A DNA stretch of 64,000 bases, taken from positions 496,001 through 560,000 of the forward strand of contig NZ_LT632547.1 of NCBI RefSeq assembly GCF_900119695.1, read 5' to 3'. The notes beneath the pieces are model-generated. The model was not told where the DNA came from. It did not search any database and was given only the letters and a program-made list of their open reading frames with translations. Origin of the DNA: Actinomyces urinae (lineage in GTDB: Bacteria > Actinomycetota > Actinomycetes > Actinomycetales > Actinomycetaceae). The position numbers were made by a program, and so were the translations under genes. Shown in pieces: positions 1 through 8,063 of this stretch; within the stretch, counting starts at the first letter, position 1; every line of letters starts with the position of its first letter.

Positions 1-328
1 GGTTACCTGAACGACGTACTCGCTGTCGCGCAATGCGAATGTCATCTTGCGCTTTCACGTCCAACACAGGCAGGTCGAACCAGTCATCAACCTGTCCAGT
101 ATGAGCTACATAGCCCGTCAGTGCACGGTCTATGGCATTGCGCGACACTACCTCTACCATTGCGGTAATTGCCTGAATAGAAGAAGCAATATCGATATTT
201 CGCCGATACAGCGTGAAAGCATCCTCAATGTCGCCGCTACAGGCGTCAAGATAGGTGGACATGCGCTCAGGGGTGATGAGACGCGTCATGACCTGGGGGT
301 CCCAGCCGCGTGCTCCCGTACTAGGCAT
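1..328 (-). CDS. Abi-like family protein, N-terminal part (cut by window edge)
   Basis: The minus-strand reading frame opens with ATG at 328 behind a GGAAGG ribosome site and stays open to base 1, giving 109 residues. The translation has the two hallmarks of the Abi-like (Abi_2, AbiD/AbiF-type) family: an early ITPERMSTYLDACSGD segment followed by a tyrosine/arginine/asparagine stretch (LYRRNIDIASS), and then VEVVSRNAIDRAL. Family members are linked to abortive infection against phage, though most are uncharacterised. It lies beside phage remnants and an IS, which fits accessory DNA. The C-terminal half is outside the window, so intactness cannot be judged. Assignment rests on motif recognition only. 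Confidence 0.7.
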   Translation of the reverse strand, partial: MPSTGARGWDPQVMTRLITPERMSTYLDACSGDIEDAFTLYRRNIDIASSIQAITAMVEVVSRNAIDRALTGYVAHTGQVDDWFDLPVLDVKAQDDIRIARQRVRRSGN

Positions 329-589
329 AACCTACCTTCCGGTGCTAGCATGGTTAGCGAAGACCCCGGAACGATCACCAGCTTCGGCTGCATCGCCGGG
401 GTTACGCCTTTTCTCAGACTTTCCAGCTGGTAGTACCTGCACGGCAGGTGCTGCCAGATAGTGTTTCACCGAGGCTTTTCCTATTCTACCCCGCCTTTGG
501 TTTAGCTTAGATCCCTGCGGGGATGACCTCATCAATTGTCGCCTGCGCGCTGGTGCGGCTGGGTTGTTCGTGTTGCCAGTGGCATTCGA
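329..589. other. Gene-poor stretch between Abi gene and phage remnant
   Basis: No recognised gene. On the minus strand a 45-codon frame (GTG at 469, stop at 332-334) ends three bases before the Abi ATG and has an AGGAAAAG upstream; it could be a small upstream ORF but matches nothing I know. A second frame running through 608-491 ends in ATIDEVIPAGI and contains CVECH, perhaps the tail of another broken phage gene. Both are weak. Confidence 0.3.
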
Positions 590-711
590 CACACAGGAGT
601 AGACCGCCGTCATCTGCATGGCGGTGCGCTCATTCACTGCCCGGCCCGAGCTCGTGGGGCCGAACAGGAACGAATACCCGCTAGAGAGCTGGGCGTTGCT
701 GGGGTAAGGAT
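590..711 (-). pseudogene. Phage portal protein fragment
   Basis: About 40 codons on the minus strand encode SGYSFLFGPTSSG followed by AVNERTAMQMTAVYSCV. This is the N-terminal signature of the HK97-type phage portal family, where a 'vneeTAlqlsaVyaCv' block precedes the portal core. Upstream the frame runs directly into IS3 transposase DNA near 709-711, and after SCV the sequence no longer resembles a portal. Only this scrap of the gene is left, so the packaging/head module is not functional here. Confidence 0.6.
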
Positions 712-1137
712 TGGTGACAGGTACAGTTTTTGGTTTCCTACTCTGAACTCAGTGACGTCTGAGACCCATTTCTGGTTCGGCTTGGTAGCTGTGAAATCAC
801 GATTAAGAACGTTGCCAGCCGCGTTGGATTGGTTGGATCTGTAAGAGTTGTAACGATTTTTCTTACGCACCTGGCACACTAGGTGTTCTTGTTTCATTAG
901 TTTGGCTACCAGTTTTCTAGATACGCAAATGCTTTGACGTTTCAAAGCTAGCCTGACGCGACGGTGACCATAGCGTGCGTGGGATTGGTCAAACACGGTC
1001 TTGATCTCACGTTTGAGCCCAGCGTGCTTATCAGGAGCATCAAGGCGGGCTTGGTGATAGTAAAACGTTGACCTGGCAAGGCCAGCAGCTTGGAGTAAAT
1101 CCGCAAGACGATACTGGGACTTGAGACTTGCAACCAC
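634..1137 (-). pseudogene. IS3-family transposase OrfB, 3'-truncated
   Basis: The frame encodes the N-terminal part of an IS3/IS150-group OrfB: YRLADLLQAAGLARSTFYYH, the HARYGHRRVRLAL block, and the start of the DDE integrase core (NQKWVSDVTEFRVGNQKLYLSPI, first catalytic D in VSDVTEF). Homology stops after SPI, near base 709; the remaining residues are phage DNA read in frame. The second D and the E of the DDE triad are missing, so it cannot catalyse transposition. The first methionine is a GTG at 1137, but the frame extends upstream and overlaps the end of OrfA, as expected for a -1 frameshift fusion. Confidence 0.8.
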
Positions 1138-1686
1138 TCGGGTGCGAGTTACTGCTCTTTGCGCATCAAGTCCCTTAATGCTTTTAGGTAAGCATTCTCC
1201 GCCTGTAAATACTCCACCTGACGGCGTAACTGCTCAGTGTCAGACAAAGGCTTACTAGGTTTAGACCCAGACTTAGCAGGCCTGCCCCTAGGTTTAGGAC
1301 GTAACCCGTCCTCACCTTGCTGCTCATAAATCCGAGCCCATTTCCTCACTAAATCTGGCCTGGATAGTCCAAGATCTTTAGCAATACTCCCACGAGATTC
1401 ACCAGCAAGGAAACGCAACACTGCATCACGCTTGACTTCAAAAGGATAAACACTAGTGTTTGGTTTTCTCACAAGTAAAACACTGCCACGAATCTGCCAG
1501 CGATCATACAAATTCCTGGCCGGCTTTTTAGCAACACCAACCTGCCTAGCCGCACTCTTGTAACCAAAACCCTGCTCAAACAAACCCACCAGCGCCGCAC
1601 GCTGCTCATAAGTCAACGTAGATCTCGGATGCATACAAATCCCCCGGAAGAAAAACTGAATAAATCAGTCCAACTTCCGGGGGACA
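709..1686 (-). mobile_element. Truncated IS3-family (IS150-group) element
   Basis: One end is recognisable: read on the minus strand it begins TGTCCCCCGGAAGTTGGAC at 1686, the usual TG...CA type terminus, and its first bases repeat inverted at 1641-1650 (CCCCCGGAAG against CTTCCGGGGG at 1674-1683). The element holds OrfA and about half of OrfB and breaks off near 709 in a phage portal gene. No second terminus or target duplication is visible. Confidence 0.7.
1149..1634 (-). CDS. IS3-family transposase OrfA (helix-turn-helix protein)
   Basis: The 161-residue product carries two helix-turn-helix blocks (about residues 8-45, GFGYKSAARQVGVAKKPARN, and about 60-95, ESRGSIAKDLGLSRPDLVRKW) and a C-terminal leucine-zipper-like segment (LRRQVEYLQAENAYLKALRDL). 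This is the usual layout of OrfA in IS3/IS150-group elements; it binds the terminal repeats and forms OrfAB by -1 frameshifting near its end, where the sequence reads CGCAAAGAGC. The gene appears intact and starts at ATG 1634, about 50 bases inside the IS end. Its OrfB partner is truncated. Confidence 0.85.
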   Translation of the reverse strand: MHPRSTLTYEQRAALVGLFEQGFGYKSAARQVGVAKKPARNLYDRWQIRGSVLLVRKPNTSVYPFEVKRDAVLRFLAGESRGSIAKDLGLSRPDLVRKWARIYEQQGEDGLRPKPRGRPAKSGSKPSKPLSDTEQLRRQVEYLQAENAYLKALRDLMRKEQ

Positions 1687-1727
1687 GTTCATCAAGCACA
1701 GGCAGGCACACGAAAATCAAAGGGGTG

Positions 1728-2300
1728 TTAGGAGCGGGCTTGTAGCAGGCGCTCCATCACCTCGTCACCGGGCGTGGCACCGGAATAGTCAGAAGTGCAA
1801 GTGGCGAGCACGACCTCGTAAATCTCGTACCAGTACACGTTCGCTTGCTTCCCGAACGACTGGGACATGGCGACGAACGGGGACGCGATCGCAGCCCCTG
1901 TGGTTGGGTGTTTGCCGAGCAGACCGAACTTGGAGATCGTCTGCTCGCACTGCACATACCGCGCGAAAGACTGCGCATAGGATTCAATCGGCCTGGGTGC
2001 CACGAACTGAGAACAGCCACGAGCATCAAGCCACTGCCACGTCGCCCGGTAGACCAAATCTGCGCCGAGTGGTTTGCCATCGCGCTGGATGTCGGAGAGA
2101 TAATCCGATGGTTCAGGCATGGTCTCACCAGCAAGTACCGCGCCATCCCCGATATCTGAGCCTTCAAAGTCAAACGGCTCGTTTAGCGGATCCTCAAGCC
2201 GAGTGGCTGGGCGGCCAGCTGCGAGCTTCTCATTCAGCGGATCAGGTTTCGCGCCTGCGCGTACGCGGCGTCCGCCACGGTTCGTTCCGTCTTTCGCCAT
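1728..2300 (-). CDS. Phage terminase small subunit (P27-like)
   Basis: The 190-residue product opens MAKDGTNRGGRRVRAGAKP, the basic N-terminus typical of this terminase small subunit family, and contains YRATWQWLDARGC, IESYAQSFARYVQCEQTISKFG and HPTTGAAIASPFVAMSQSFGKQ, all family hallmarks. The small subunit recognises phage DNA and loads the large ATPase/nuclease for packaging. In intact phages the large terminase and portal genes follow directly; here the next DNA downstream is the IS3 element, then a portal fragment, so the large terminase gene is gone. The ATG at 2300 is followed closely upstream by the start region of the divergent ClbS-like gene. Confidence 0.88.
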   Translation of the reverse strand: MAKDGTNRGGRRVRAGAKPDPLNEKLAAGRPATRLEDPLNEPFDFEGSDIGDGAVLAGETMPEPSDYLSDIQRDGKPLGADLVYRATWQWLDARGCSQFVAPRPIESYAQSFARYVQCEQTISKFGLLGKHPTTGAAIASPFVAMSQSFGKQANVYWYEIYEVVLATCTSDYSGATPGDEVMERLLQARS

Positions 2301-2340
2301 GGGTTTTCATCTGCTTTCCTGCTTTGAGATAATTAGTGGC

Positions 2341-2907
2341 GTGCCGAGACCGAAGACGAAAACTGAACTATTGGATGCCGCCGAGGCGCAGTATGCGAAA
2401 CTGGACAGCCTCATTGAGGGCATGAGTTCCGACGATCAGCATACGAATTTTGATCCCAGCATCACTCAAATCGGTAAAGAAGCCCACTGGGCGCGGGACA
2501 AAAACCTGCGCGACGTCCTTGCCCACCTGCACGAGTGGCAGCGCATGTTGCTTGGCTTCGTCGACGCCAACCGCCAGGGTCAGCCTCGACCGTTTCTTCC
2601 GTTTCCTCACACGTGGCGAACCACGCCAGCGCTCAACCAAGAGATTTGGACTCAAGATCAGGGCACTGAGCTTGAGGCTATCCGCGAGAACCTCGCTGAC
2701 AGCCACACCGCAGTAGTGGCTCTCATCGGCGAGTTCACCAACGAGGAGTTATTCACCAAGGCGCATTTCCTGTGGACGGGCACAACCTCGCTCGGCTCCT
2801 ACTGCGTGTCAGCCACATCAAGCCACTACGAATGGGCAATCAAAAAGCTCCGTGCATTCACCAGAAAGCCGCCAGAACAACCCCATAACCAAGCCGCCCC
2901 CCAATAG
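2341..2907 (+). CDS. ClbS/DfsB-family (DinB-like) four-helix protein
   Basis: From the GTG at 2341 the product is 188 residues starting MPRPKTKTELLDAAEAQYAKL, which matches the start of ClbS/DfsB (formerly DUF1706) proteins. Other family features are the HLHEWQRMLLGF helix, PFPHTWRTTPALNQEIW, and the closing SSHYEWAIKKLRAF. ClbS itself is a colibactin cyclopropane hydrolase that protects the producer's DNA; most homologues have no known substrate. A longer frame exists upstream but would overlap the divergent terminase gene, so the family-typical start is preferred. No clear Shine-Dalgarno is seen. It lies between terminase and phage HNH genes, which suggests acquired cargo. Confidence 0.75.
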   Translation: MPRPKTKTELLDAAEAQYAKLDSLIEGMSSDDQHTNFDPSITQIGKEAHWARDKNLRDVLAHLHEWQRMLLGFVDANRQGQPRPFLPFPHTWRTTPALNQEIWTQDQGTELEAIRENLADSHTAVVALIGEFTNEELFTKAHFLWTGTTSLGSYCVSATSSHYEWAIKKLRAFTRKPPEQPHNQAAPQ

Positions 2908-3129
2908 CTTCTTACCACGCTGTACACCACAGACAGATACTCGGGAGCCTCTGGTATAGGCGCTCCCGTGCGCCTTTTCGTGACTGTCGGGTTCAACGCA
3001 CCAGGCCTCGTGCCTGCATTCACGCGACATCCGCCCGATCAGCGCTATCCATAGCAATGCAGGGAAACCCTTCTTGTAGAATGAGAACTTATTGGGGCAT
3101 ACAACTCCTGATGCCGTTGCCGTATCAAA

Positions 3130-3588
3130 ATGTGTAGCGAAAAGTTGAAGGGACTGGTCATCAAAAAAATATCTGTGTTTCTTGTATCCGCTCTGGCATA
3201 TTTTGTCGGCGCGTGGCTTTTCGCCGCCATCTTTCTACGGTGCAAGGATCAGGATCAGAGATTTTTTGTGGTCTTCTTATTGATGCCAATCATGTATGTG
3301 TGTTTCACGATTCTTCTTCTTCTTCTTCTGCTTTTTAATAAGCATTTCATCGGTATTCAATCTGCCCGCGCGTTGCAACTTTCAGCAGGAGCCTTTATCG
3401 GACTCTCAGCTTTTCTCTTTTCACTCGATGGTGTCGGCTCGTTAGTTCATAGTGATTCTTTTTCTCAACTGCTGAGCCAGTTTTCCGTTCCCGCCATCGG
3501 CGCTCTTGTTGCTGGTGGTGTAGCGCTTGGGTTTAGCGTTTTTACCCAAGCGCCACACCAAGGAAAAGACCAAATCAATTATCGGTAG
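3130..3588 (+). CDS. Small membrane protein, unknown function
   Basis: The 152-residue product is not recognised. It has four likely membrane segments: about residues 13-35 (VFLVSALAYFVGAWLFAAIF), 45-68 (a leucine-rich run), 82-100 and 118-137. A short charged loop with CKDQDQR lies between the first two. The gene is visibly more AT-rich than the chromosome to the right. Its last ten bases overlap the end of the convergent 829-residue gene. The start ATG has a GTTGCCG stretch but no good ribosome site, so the exact start is uncertain. A partner or immunity role for its neighbour is conceivable but unsupported. Confidence 0.6.
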   Translation: MCSEKLKGLVIKKISVFLVSALAYFVGAWLFAAIFLRCKDQDQRFFVVFLLMPIMYVCFTILLLLLLLFNKHFIGIQSARALQLSAGAFIGLSAFLFSLDGVGSLVHSDSFSQLLSQFSVPAIGALVAGGVALGFSVFTQAPHQGKDQINYR

Positions 3589-6068
3589 ATGAATTCAGCT
3601 AGCTTTCGGCAAGCTGTCAAACGAATCTCTTCCTTGACGTATCCAGCCAGGAACCATCCTAAAACGGCGCTATCCAAGTCGGCATATTCACTTATTTTCT
3701 GATATGCCTCAGTGGAATTATTCGCCCCCAAGCTCCAGCCAATCTGCTTGAATCTGTTGGCTAGTTTGCTGGAATTGTTGTAGTACTCTCGCAATGTTGC
3801 TGACAGAAGATGTGCGTTGGAGCCGTCGCTGTTTTCTAGCGTGTTGGCGATGACGATGGCGTCTCCATCGCAGCAGAGATCATCACGGTTGCAGTTATTT
3901 CCTATAGATTCCCATTCTCCCTTGTCGTTTTTCTTGTCAAGTACTAACCCCTTCAAGCCAGGATGCTGACGGTAATCGTTACCTTGTCCTACTAGGGCTG
4001 TGGCCACTTGATCTAGGTTCGCGTTGGGATTCCACTCAAGTGTTTTCTGAATATTCTCCATGGCAGTAGCTAGGTCTCCGGCCCAGCCAGTCCACGCGTC
4101 TGGGATTAGGTTCCAGTTGGTGTATCCAAGTGTTGTTGCCGCCAGATGCGCCAGATCAACTGATTCTCCGGTCTTGTCGGTCATGGATTGCCGCCAAACG
4201 TGATCAATGTAGCGATCAAGTGCCGAAATAATCTTCGCGCCAATTGCATCTTTCTCGAGCACGTTTGCGTCAGCGCTCCTGAAACTTTCGGCAGACACGG
4301 ACCAGTTCACCGCAGAGCCGCTACCACCGTCACGCAGATAGGCTTTTGCTAAATAGTTGAGGATGCAACGCCAAGTTGGAACAGTGACCCATGTTCCTCC
4401 ACCATGAGATCCTGCAACGTAGTCTTTTCCAACCTTGCCACTGGCACGAAGTTCTTCGAAGCGTTTCTCTAAATGCCAGATCAGATCAATCGGAGCCAGC
4501 TTGTTGTAATCAATGCTGGTGTCGGGCCCAGCGCCACCGGCACTCGAAGGAGCAACATGATCAACTGCCGCTGCTTGTCCTGAATAGGCGACCCGGTCTA
4601 GGTCAAAACCAGCACCCTTGTAGTCACTGATTTCAGTGAACTGGTCATAGTTCCAATCGTCAGGAATAGGGAAGCCGAGGTTGCCGGAGAATCCTGTAGA
4701 CATGTCCGAGACGAACGCGCTTCCAGCGTAGCCGGCTTTAATGATGCGGCTACAAATGTTACGCGAGGCGTAGATGCCTACTTTGTATCCGTCTCCCAGG
4801 CTTCCTCGCACACCCTGGAAATACGGAAGAATGTGACTTGTGACCTCGGGGTCGGTCGCGTCGAAATCAACTGCGAAATAGATATACGTTCCCGGAATGC
4901 CAAGTCTTTGGGCTGCTTGCCTTGCGAGCGTCTCGTGCCGAGCGCCGTTTTCCCGCGTGAAGTGTCGAAGCTTGGTTGAGTACTCCTGGAATATCGGGAA
5001 GAACTTCATCCCTCCGTTGGTGATGCGTTCAAGTTCTCCGGGGCGAATTGCTTTGAAATAGTCAGACGGATCTTTTGAATCCTGATTCGGCTCAGTCAGG
5101 TAACGTCCTACGATCTCATAGCCGTTCGCCTTAAGTAGGTTGAGTCGCTCAGCCGTAATCTCGAAGCGTGTATCGCATGCTTTGCAGGCGCGATTCGGAT
5201 CACCTTTCGAGGTCAACAGGCTCATCCATGTAGTCGAGTCGACCACCCCGCTTCGTGGGAGCTGATACTTTGCTTGGAATTGCGGAACGAACGTTGACAG
5301 TGCGGTTTGTGCAGAAGGATAGATATCGGGAGAAATCCGGTTACACACTAGAGCAACCTGAGCTAGCCAAGCCCACTTCGGTAAACTTGCCGCATTGCTG
5401 GGTGTAACTATTGTTAGACGCGCTTTGGTGCCATTGCCGAAATTACCTGTGGCTTCCGCAGGGCTAAATCCTTCAATGGCTTGCAAGACCTGAATCAGAG
5501 CAGTGTTCATTTCCCGACCGTAGAGTCCATCGGTTGGGATGATTCCGGTATAAGCGCGATACTGTTGGTTGATTTGTTGCTGTGCTTGCCGAATCGCTGA
5601 AATGCCCCCATAAGAGCGAAGCAGGACGAATTGCTGCATTGACAATAGCGCTTTCATGACGTCGAGCGTCACAGTGGAATCCCCACCAATGCCCATGTCG
5701 CTCTTAAGCTGTTTGATGGCCTTTCCAGTTCCGCTATAGAAGTGAGTCGTGATATCGCTGGCACCGGCAGAATATCCCTTACACCACAAGGCGCCTTGGA
5801 TAATGCCGTACACATTAGAAGTCTCCTGCGCACCGTCATCCTGTTGGTGGATGCCGTTAGGCCACCGAGACTGGAAGCGACTGATAGTTCCCGGTCCGAA
5901 ATTGTTCGCCGTTGTCGTAATACCCAGCTCGATTTGCAAGGCCCGAATCAAAGCGTTGACCGTGCCCCAGCCGGTATATCCGTCCTCTACAACTGAACCG
6001 AAGCCAGCCTTGCTCCTATAGGTGCGATTGAGCCATTGCTGTGTTTTCAGCACCATTTGATCTGTCAT
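3579..6068 (-). CDS. Peptidoglycan-binding protein with Rv2525c-like glycoside hydrolase domain (DUF1906)
   Basis: The start is ATG 6068, directly behind AAAGGAGGAATC; a longer frame upstream is disregarded. The 829-residue product begins with repeated peptidoglycan-binding-like modules (about 1-285; e.g. LKTQQWLNRTYRS, DGLYGREMNTALIQVLQ, and a third ending VVDSTTWMSLL). Residues about 298-497 form a DUF1906 TIM-barrel-like domain: GYEIVGRYL, FPIFQEYS, TYIYFAVDFDA, GYKVGIYASRN, and the closing GFDLDRVAYS. Residues about 500-829 match nothing I recognise. There is no signal peptide, membrane anchor or LPXTG-like signal, so export would need a holin-like or other route. It stands between phage HNH and terminase genes and is likely cargo. 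Cell-wall hydrolysis is inferred from the fold only. Confidence 0.8.
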   Translation of the reverse strand: MTDQMVLKTQQWLNRTYRSKAGFGSVVEDGYTGWGTVNALIRALQIELGITTTANNFGPGTISRFQSRWPNGIHQQDDGAQETSNVYGIIQGALWCKGYSAGASDITTHFYSGTGKAIKQLKSDMGIGGDSTVTLDVMKALLSMQQFVLLRSYGGISAIRQAQQQINQQYRAYTGIIPTDGLYGREMNTALIQVLQAIEGFSPAEATGNFGNGTKARLTIVTPSNAASLPKWAWLAQVALVCNRISPDIYPSAQTALSTFVPQFQAKYQLPRSGVVDSTTWMSLLTSKGDPNRACKACDTRFEITAERLNLLKANGYEIVGRYLTEPNQDSKDPSDYFKAIRPGELERITNGGMKFFPIFQEYSTKLRHFTRENGARHETLARQAAQRLGIPGTYIYFAVDFDATDPEVTSHILPYFQGVRGSLGDGYKVGIYASRNICSRIIKAGYAGSAFVSDMSTGFSGNLGFPIPDDWNYDQFTEISDYKGAGFDLDRVAYSGQAAAVDHVAPSSAGGAGPDTSIDYNKLAPIDLIWHLEKRFEELRASGKVGKDYVAGSHGGGTWVTVPTWRCILNYLAKAYLRDGGSGSAVNWSVSAESFRSADANVLEKDAIGAKIISALDRYIDHVWRQSMTDKTGESVDLAHLAATTLGYTNWNLIPDAWTGWAGDLATAMENIQKTLEWNPNANLDQVATALVGQGNDYRQHPGLKGLVLDKKNDKGEWESIGNNCNRDDLCCDGDAIVIANTLENSDGSNAHLLSATLREYYNNSSKLANRFKQIGWSLGANNSTEAYQKISEYADLDSAVLGWFLAGYVKEEIRLTACRKLAEFIYR

Positions 6069-6476
6069 GATTCCTCCTTTTAGAAACCAGTTTGTTAACT
6101 CAAGACAGGCGAACACCTGCCAGGGAGGGATAACAACACCGGATGAGAAGCTCCGGAGTTTTCCGCCCTCACCTGTACGTCCCTGGCAAACCCAAATCCG
6201 GACGGACAAAGCACAAGAAAACCGAGCAACACTCAGCGAGATTTCACCCCTCACTGGCACTGCCGACGAAGCCCGAAGTGTTAATACCTTGTTTGATTCG
6301 GGGACTTTGCGCGCGGTGGGCCCCGCCCGCTGACCTGTGCCAAGGCTGTAGAGATTCGACCTCCCCTACCCCCCGCCAGGCTTTCGACGTCGGCTCGTGT
6401 TCGGCAAACGCCAGGCGGGTAGGCATCTTTTGAGGTTCCAGATGATCGACGCGACAGCGGGCAACGTGTGGGCTCG
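6069..6476. other. Intergenic stretch upstream of the DUF1906 gene
   Basis: About 400 bases without a supported gene. It should hold the promoter of the minus-strand DUF1906 gene. The 6280-6400 part, read on the minus strand just after the HNH stop, is GC-rich and resembles the linker that in phages joins an HNH gene to a terminase small subunit gene, suggesting that the DUF1906 region was inserted there. Confidence 0.3.
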
Positions 6477-6872
6477 TCAGTAGGTGTAGACCCGAGGTTG
6501 TTGCCGCCACCTGTCGTCATCAAACGCGGACTGGCGTGAGTGGCAGGGCTTACACAGGGAACGGAGGTTGGTGAAGTCGTGGGTGCCGCCGTGCTCAAGC
6601 GGGAGAACATGGTGAACTTCCTGCACAGGCTTGTATCTCCCAGCCTCTAGGCAGTCTTCGCAGAGCAGGTGGGCGGCAACGTAGGCAGCGCGGATCTTAC
6701 GCCACCGCGTGCCGTAGCGACGGTTGATCTTCGGATCCCGCTGATACTTCCGATACCGGGCGTCCTCTGCCTTGGCGTGGGCCTCGCAGTAGCGTTCGTG
6801 GGTGAGCTCGGGGCAGCCGGGTTGGGAACACGGGCGGGCTGGTTTGACCGGAATCGCTGGCTCCCTTCCCAC
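6477..6872 (-). CDS. Phage-type HNH endonuclease
   Basis: The 131-residue product starts at a GTG (6872) and has an N-terminal zinc-binding part (CSQPGCPEL...YCEAH), a middle YGTRWRKIRAAYVAAHLLCEDCL, and the HNH core VQEVHHVLPLEHGGTHDFTNLRSLCKPCHSRQ with its paired CxxC/CxxC cysteines. Such genes usually sit at the start of a phage packaging module, immediately before the small terminase gene, and assist DNA packaging at cos sites. Here about 4.2 kb of other genes separate it from the terminase gene on the same strand. The upstream start is uncertain because the frame is open further 5'. Confidence 0.85.
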   Translation of the reverse strand: MGREPAIPVKPARPCSQPGCPELTHERYCEAHAKAEDARYRKYQRDPKINRRYGTRWRKIRAAYVAAHLLCEDCLEAGRYKPVQEVHHVLPLEHGGTHDFTNLRSLCKPCHSRQSAFDDDRWRQQPRVYTY

Positions 6873-6975
6873 TGGATGTGGTGAAGCCCCAAGACGTCCA
6901 GCCTGGTAGCCGAACCCGCCTTGGGGCTTGTCCTACTTTTCAACCACCTACATCATCTCAAAGGAAAAGGGACAA

Positions 6976-7125
6976 ATGCATCCGCCGTTCCTGACACCTT
7001 TTGGCGCAAAGGCGAAAAACCCTCACAAACGGCCATACAGAGCAGTCGCCAACCTTGCGCACGTAGCGGTGGTGTGGATATTGTGTTGTGCAAGTCGATC
7101 TCCAGGCTCGCCCGAAACACTGTAG
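6976..7125 (+). other. Possible 49-codon ORF at the recombinase junction
   Basis: An ATG at 6976 has a good ribosome site (AAAGGAAAAGGGACAA) and opens MHPPFLTPFGAKAKNPHKRPYR. After about base 7060 the frame runs out of phase across the truncated recombinase gene and stops at 7125. It is probably the 5' end of another gene cut by the event that removed the recombinase N-terminus. No family recognised. Confidence 0.3.
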
Positions 7126-8063
7126 ACCTGCTACGCATCGTGCGTGAACTCAAAAACTTGGGTGTTTCCATCCGGTTCGAACGTGAACACATCGACACTG
7201 CCACCGCTGATGGTGAGCTACTGTTGACACTGCTGGCCTCGTTTGCCCAAGAAGAATCTGCTTCTTTATCAGCGAATGTGAAGTGGGCTATCCGTAATCG
7301 TTATAAGGCTGGTGGCACAAACTCGTTCTTTCTCTACGGATACACCTGGAGAAACGGCCAGTTCATCATTAATGAAGAAGAGGCTGGGGTAGTGCGGTTT
7401 TTGTTTTCTAACTATCTGGCGGGTATCAGCCCAGAAAAGACCGCTGACCAGTTGAATGCACAAGGTCTACGTTCTAGAGGCGGCGGCTTGTTTTACGGGT
7501 CGGTGTTTCGCCGTATGCTCGAAAACGAACGCTATAAGGGATGCCAGCTATTACAGAAGACCTATAACAAAACCATTAAAGCCCCCTCCCGCACTGTCAA
7601 TGATGGGGTGCTATCGAAATATTGGGTCGAAGGAGCACTGCCGCCAATCATTGAGCCCGCTCTTTTTGATGAAGTACAACAAGAAATCGCTTACCGCCGC
7701 CAGGTAGGACCTGCCGCAACACCATCGAAAAACACTGGAGTTTTTACCGGTCGTATCCACTGCAGGGTGTGTGGGCGCAACTATCAGCGTAAAACCCGCC
7801 GATACTCCTCAGGTAACTATTACCGGTATTGGCGCTGCTGGAGTGCCTGCCTAGGGCAAGGCAACCCGTGCGGTGGCCATAACCTACGCGAAACCATGCT
7901 CCATACCATGTGCACCACCATCCTCTGTCTAGAAGACTTCGACGAAGAAGCTGTTACAGACCACGTTGCTGTTATCGAAGCGTCCCCACACCACCTCACA
8001 GTCCACCTAGACAACGGGACGAGCGTAAATATCGATTTAGACGAGCAAGGAAGGCCGGCATGA
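7071..8063 (+). pseudogene. Large serine recombinase, N-terminally truncated
   Basis: Recognisable homology begins at GVDIVLCKSISRLARNTVDL, the middle of the resolvase domain, and continues through the recombinase domain (PEKTADQLNAQGLRSRGG...VFRRMLENERYKG) and a zinc ribbon (CRVCGRNYQRK...CWSACLGQGNPC). The first 50-60 residues that should carry the catalytic serine (YxRVSTD motif) are missing; the frame before 7071 is unrelated. No convincing start codon with a ribosome site precedes the conserved part. The 3' end is intact and its TGA overlaps the next gene's ATG (ATGA). It is either a decayed gene or a non-catalytic partner; decay is more likely. Confidence 0.75.

Noticed and set aside
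47-433. Plus-strand frame at the left edge
   Set aside because: It lies over the minus-strand Abi-like gene, which has family motifs and a ribosome site.
6069-6260. Upstream extension of the DUF1906 gene by 64 codons
   Set aside because: The ATG at 6068 follows a near-perfect ribosome site, while the extension resembles nothing and has none.
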